Shown here: positions 5,107 through 7,534 of the stretch, in pieces
Numbering within the stretch: position 1 is the first letter of the stretch
Layout: every line of letters begins with the position of its first letter
From: Candidatus Saccharimonadota bacterium
GTDB taxonomy: Bacteria > Patescibacteriota > Saccharimonadia > Saccharimonadales > Saccharimonadaceae
Assembly: GCA_030536095.1 (NCBI GenBank)
Contig: JAUNQQ010000038.1
Coordinates: 1 to 7,534 of the forward strand
Length of the DNA: 7,534 nucleotides
Reading direction: 5' to 3'
Translations under genes and position numbers: made by a program
Notes under the pieces: model-generated
What the model was told of the DNA's origin: nothing
What the model saw: only the letters and a program-made list of their open reading frames with translations
Database searches by the model: none

Positions 5107-6108
5107 ATGGATATTTATCGAGGTGTGTTTTTAGTTTTGATGTTTATCTTTGGGGCGGGACTGGGGAGTTTTGCGTGTTGTCAGGCGTGGAGAATTAAGC
5201 TGAAGGGAAAAGTGAAGGTAAGAGGTGGGGAGGAGGTTTCAGGGAAGAAAAAAACGGCTTCGAAGAAGAAAGCTAAGGGGGAAACGGTGGAATTGGGGAA
5301 GAGGAGCGTGTGTCTTTCTTGTGGACATAAACTTTCTTGGAGTGAGAATATTCCGATTTTGTCGTGGATTTTACAGAGAGGGAAGTGCCGGAAATGCGGG
5401 GCGAAAATTGGAAAATGGGAAATTATTGCGGAGATTTTAATGGGGATTTTAGTGGTGGGGGTTTCTGCGAGATTTATTGGGTTTTTTCGGGAGACAGAAA
5501 AGTGCGGGATGACATCGATTGGGTGTTCGGAGCTGTCGATAGATTTTTGGACTATGCCGTGGTATGTGTGGGTGGATATTGTGATGTTTATCATAATGTT
5601 AGTGTTTATGACGGAGATGATGATAGTGTTTATTTATGATGCGAGATGGGGGAGGATGCCGGAGAGGGAACTTCTGACGATGATTATTTTGGCGTTGGCG
5701 TATTTCTTACTTCGGAACGTAACGTATTTTTATTCGGTGGAGACGATTTGGGATGATTTTGTGAAATATGATTTGCCGATGATTGGGTCGTGTCTGGGGG
5801 GAGTGGCTATTCTCGCGGGGATATATTTTGCGTTATATAAGGCTTCGGGGGAGCAGTTAGTGGGGAGCGGGGATTATCTGCTATGTTTAGCGGTTGCGCT
5901 AGTTATTGGGAATTGGTTTTTGGCGCTAATAATTTTGTTTTTGTCGAATTTTCTTGCAAGTGTGGTGATGATTCCGGGGATGATACAAAAGAAGAAGCAT
6001 ATGAGTACAAAGGTGGCGTTTGGGCCGTTTGTGATTATGGCTTTTATGATTGTCTATATTTTTCAGGATTTGATTGGGATGGGTTTATATAGTAAATTAT
6101 ATTATTAA
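5107..6108 (+). CDS. pilD: Prepilin leader peptidase / N-methyltransferase PilD
   Basis: This inner-membrane aspartic protease (A24 family) removes prepilin leaders after Gly and methylates the new N-terminus. It has 333 residues. The first helix ends in the family's GLGSF motif (18-22), but the usual Asn-Val-Val that follows is replaced by ACCQAWR. A lysine-rich loop (31-66) leads to the zinc site CLSC...CRKC (Cys69, 72, 94, 97) around SENIPILSWI. The catalytic aspartates are Asp178 (YDARWGRMPERE) and Asp256 (GSGDYLL), with the family FGP motif at 305-307. A loop at 126-150 with Cys133 and Cys140 is an addition. Both catalytic aspartates and the zinc cysteines are present, so it should be active as a protease; the methyltransferase side is less certain given the altered N-terminal motif. 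The pilins next door are the obvious substrates. ndk follows after 14 bases in the same operon. Confidence 0.93.
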   Translation: MDIYRGVFLVLMFIFGAGLGSFACCQAWRIKLKGKVKVRGGEEVSGKKKTASKKKAKGETVELGKRSVCLSCGHKLSWSENIPILSWILQRGKCRKCGAKIGKWEIIAEILMGILVVGVSARFIGFFRETEKCGMTSIGCSELSIDFWTMPWYVWVDIVMFIIMLVFMTEMMIVFIYDARWGRMPERELLTMIILALAYFLLRNVTYFYSVETIWDDFVKYDLPMIGSCLGGVAILAGIYFALYKASGEQLVGSGDYLLCLAVALVIGNWFLALIILFLSNFLASVVMIPGMIQKKKHMSTKVAFGPFVIMAFMIVYIFQDLIGMGLYSKLYY

Positions 6109-6122
6109 AAAAAGGAGGAGAA

Positions 6123-6638
6123 ATGGAAAACGAAAAAGATTTTATACAGAGGACACTGGTAGTATGTAAGCCAGATGCGGTACAGAGGGGAATTGTAGGG
6201 GAGATTTTGCAGAGGTTTGAGCGGGTGGGGTTGAAAATTGTGGGAATGAAGATGGTGATGCCGGATGAGAAGTTGTATGAGAAGCATTATGAGGAAATTG
6301 GAAAGATGATTACGCGGAGGGGTGAGCAGACATTTAGGTATAATTTGGAGTATATGATGAAGGGGCCGGTGATTGCGGTGTGTCTGGAGGGAGTTGAGGC
6401 GGTGGCGTTAGTTCGGAAGATTGTCGGACCGACGGAGCCGAGCAAGGCGGAGATGGGGACGATTCGGGGTGATTATTCACATATGAGTTTTGGATATTCG
6501 CACGTGAAGGGAATTGGGGTGCCGAATTTGGTGCATGCGAGTGGGAGTGTAGGGGAGGCGAAAAAGGAGGTTGAGCTGTGGTTTGGGGAGGAGGAGTTGT
6601 ATGATTATTCGGATTTAAGCGAAGTGTTCACTCGGTAA
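6123..6638 (+). CDS. ndk: Nucleoside diphosphate kinase
   Basis: This enzyme transfers the gamma phosphate of ATP to nucleoside diphosphates through a phospho-histidine. Of 171 residues (most bacterial forms have about 140), the seen motifs are CKPDAVQRG with Lys16, Tyr56, Arg98, GPTEP with Thr104, TIRGDY with Arg115, and NLVHASGS with Asn135 and the catalytic His138. The stretch between Arg115 and Asn135 (SHMSFGYSHVKGIGVP) is about 10 residues longer than in the usual R-G-D-F-x5-GRN-xx-HGSD form, and HGSD is HASG here; I recall this variant from CPR and some archaeal enzymes. A strong Shine-Dalgarno sequence (AAGGAGGAG, ending 2 nt before the ATG) sets the start. It is co-transcribed with pilD after a 14-base gap, but there is no direct link to pili. 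Its stop codon overlaps the left arm of repeat copy C. Confidence 0.95.
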   Translation: MENEKDFIQRTLVVCKPDAVQRGIVGEILQRFERVGLKIVGMKMVMPDEKLYEKHYEEIGKMITRRGEQTFRYNLEYMMKGPVIAVCLEGVEAVALVRKIVGPTEPSKAEMGTIRGDYSHMSFGYSHVKGIGVPNLVHASGSVGEAKKEVELWFGEEELYDYSDLSEVFTR

Positions 6639-6760
6639 AAGCGATTTCTAGCGGAAATTTCTGCGTCAGCGACTGCAGGGTTCGGAGGGCAGGGCGATAA
6701 AGCCCAGCCCGTCCTCGCTCCTCGTTGTTTTCTTGAACTTCATCGCTAGAAATCGTTTTT
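6637..6760 (+). repeat. Structured repeat element, copy C, at the end of the pilD-ndk operon
   Basis: AAAAGCGATTTCTAGCG (6637-6653) pairs with CGCTAGAAATCGTTTTT (6744-6760): 17 bp with a single G-U. The left arm overlaps the ndk stop codon, and the right arm ends in five T, as in a terminator. The insert contains GTCAGCGACTGC (6665-6676), a hairpin GGGC-A-GGGC (6687-6695), loop GATAAA, GCCC-A-GCCC (6702-6710), and TTGAACTT before the right arm. It is the cleanest of the three copies and defines both ends of the family. Confidence 0.75.
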
Positions 6761-6793
6761 GCTGTTGGGTTTTGGGGTGGACTTATTTTTTGC

Positions 6794-6950
6794 ATCCACC
6801 TATACGGCGAAGACTTGGATTTATTGTAGAAATTACAACAGCTAGTCTGGTTATCTCTCCTCATTTGCGCTTCACGCTGCCCCGAGAAAACATAGTGGCA
6901 GTTGTGATTTCTGTAACATCCAAATCTGGAAAGTCGCCGTATAGGTGGAT
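6794..6950. repeat. Long imperfect inverted repeat
   Basis: ATCCACCTATACGGCGA (6794-6810) is the exact reverse complement of 6934-6950. Inward, after a poorly matched stretch, TAGAAATTACAACAGC (near 6827-6842) pairs with GCAGTTGTGATTTCTG (near 6898-6913) with one mismatch and two G-U pairs. The apical region of roughly 55 nt is not obviously folded. Unlike copies A-C there is no AGAAATCGTTTT tail, although an AGAAAT core occurs. Weak pairing such as G-U pairs is consistent with an RNA fold rather than a DNA site. The rest of 6761-7034 has no gene I can support. Confidence 0.6.
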
Positions 6951-7036
6951 TTTGAAAAATAGTTTTATTGTAAAAGCGGAGCTTATTGGGATAAAAATCC
7001 GAATTTTATGGTAGGAGGACGGTGGTGAGACAGTGG

Positions 7037-7065
7037 TTGACTTTTATGGGGAAATATGGTAGAAT
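7037..7065 (+). promoter_or_regulatory. Promoter of the downstream membrane-protein gene
   Basis: TTGACT (7037-7042), a 17-nt spacer ending in TGG, and TAGAAT (7060-7065) make a strong extended -10 promoter. The start would be near 7072, leaving a leader of about 33 nt that contains the ribosome site GGAAGGAAGG (7084-7093), 11 nt before the ATG. This gene is therefore not leaderless. Confidence 0.75.
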
Positions 7066-7104
7066 AAAAGAGACTTATTGTTCCGGAAGGAAGGGTAGTA
7101 CATT

Positions 7105-7534
7105 ATGTCCTATGAGAATGTTGATTTATTTGCCGTGGCGACGATTATCGCCATGATTGTTAGGAGGGTTATTCTCCAAACAATGACGAGGACGGTAATC
7201 TCTCGTACTCCGAGAGGAATAACGAGAAAGTTTGTATGTCGCCCTGCTAGGAGTGAATTGAGGCTCGTCGGAGGGGGTCTTGTTGTGGCGCTGTTTATTG
7301 TGATGGTCATAATAGCCGCGTTTTGTTATGCTCCAGTTGGTCTTGGCCTGGAGTCGTGGGTGAAGATTTTCCCGCGATGCCTGACGGCAGCGGTATTCTT
7401 TACTCTCTTTGAGTGGGTGATAGTGACCGATTATCTAACAGTGCGGAGACTCGTTCGTAGGAATGAGGATAGGCTTCGTGCAGAATATCTTCGTCAGAAG
7501 GAGTGGAAGGATTCCGGAAAGGAGATTATGCCGA
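7105..7534 (+). CDS. Membrane protein of unknown function (3' end beyond window)
   Basis: This open frame of 143 codons runs off the end of the window. An in-frame TAG at 7096-7098 rules out an earlier start, and the purine-rich ribosome site supports the ATG at 7105. The protein starts with an amphipathic or hydrophobic stretch (about 7-27), then a basic segment (30-50). Two likely membrane helices follow, near 55-77 (GGLVVALFIVMVIIAAFCY) and 92-111 (CLTAAVFFTLFEWVIVTDYL), and then a strongly charged, Arg/Lys/Glu-rich stretch (113-140) that may be helical. I do not recognise a family. Codon choice is mixed (GCC, TCT, CGT, ACT) and lacks the heavy NCG/GGG preference of pilT, pilC, pilD and ndk, which may mean different origin or expression level. 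Confidence 0.7.
   Translation, partial: MSYENVDLFAVATIIAMIVRRVILQTMTRTVISRTPRGITRKFVCRPARSELRLVGGGLVVALFIVMVIIAAFCYAPVGLGLESWVKIFPRCLTAAVFFTLFEWVIVTDYLTVRRLVRRNEDRLRAEYLRQKEWKDSGKEIMP

Noticed and set aside
5181..5594. Minus-strand ORF of 137 codons inside pilD
   Set aside because: It is antisense to conserved pilD motifs (zinc site, first helix), so it is a shadow of strand-biased codon use.
6628..6864. Minus-strand ORF of 78 codons across copy C
   Set aside because: It lies over the structured repeat and the end of ndk. A similar peptide-like frame appears when copy A is read on the same strand, which is explained by the repeat rather than by a gene.
6733..7014. Plus-strand ORF of 93 codons
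   Set aside because: It runs through the right arm of repeat copy C and across both arms of the 6794-6950 inverted repeat, has no ribosome site, and shows no protein family signature.
7080..7095. TTCCGGAAGGAAG resembling the SRP RNA apical loop
   Set aside because: No matching helix encloses it, and it sits at the right distance to be the ribosome binding site of the gene at 7105.

Overview
The window looks like a chromosomal piece of a Candidate Phyla Radiation (Patescibacteria) bacterium, most likely Saccharibacteria (TM7). The reasons are a compact type IV pilus locus, a nucleoside diphosphate kinase with a loop insertion of the kind I associate with CPR proteins, apparently leaderless promoters, and G-rich coding strands dominated by GCG, TCG, ACG, CCG, TTG and GTG codons. 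The lineage is inferred from style and gene content; there is no marker gene such as rRNA here.

Layout. 1-200 is the 3' part of a structured repeat element (copy A). 273-394 is a probable small RNA gene with a perfect sigma-70 consensus promoter and its own terminator. 412-555 may be a small cysteine-motif ORF or gene remnant on the minus strand. 733-3165 is a pilT-pilC operon (twitching ATPase and inner-membrane platform). 3171-3338 is repeat copy B, followed by a possible short minus-strand RNA (3362-3414) and the pilin terminator. 3558-4040 and 4311-4850 (minus strand) are two tandem type IV pilin genes that share an identical 204-bp promoter and N-terminal block but differ in the rest of the head domain. 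5107-6638 is a pilD-ndk operon (prepilin peptidase and nucleoside diphosphate kinase). 6637-6760 is repeat copy C, followed by a second, unrelated long inverted repeat at 6794-6950. A membrane-protein gene of unknown function starts at 7105 behind a strong promoter and runs off the window.

How it fits together. PilD would cut the short lysine-rich leaders of the two pilins after Gly10. PilC would be the membrane platform for pilus assembly, and PilT would drive retraction. The extension ATPase PilB and PilM/N/O are not in this window. ndk is a housekeeping passenger behind pilD. T4P in Saccharibacteria have been linked to twitching and to contact with host bacteria, so two pilins with the same stalk and different heads are of functional interest.

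The most unusual material is non-coding: a family of three structured elements ending in AGAAATCGTTTT, two of them starting right at the stop codon of an operon; two candidate small RNAs with textbook promoters; and a shared promoter style (TGGTANNAT) for the protein genes, of which pilT and pilD appear to be leaderless.
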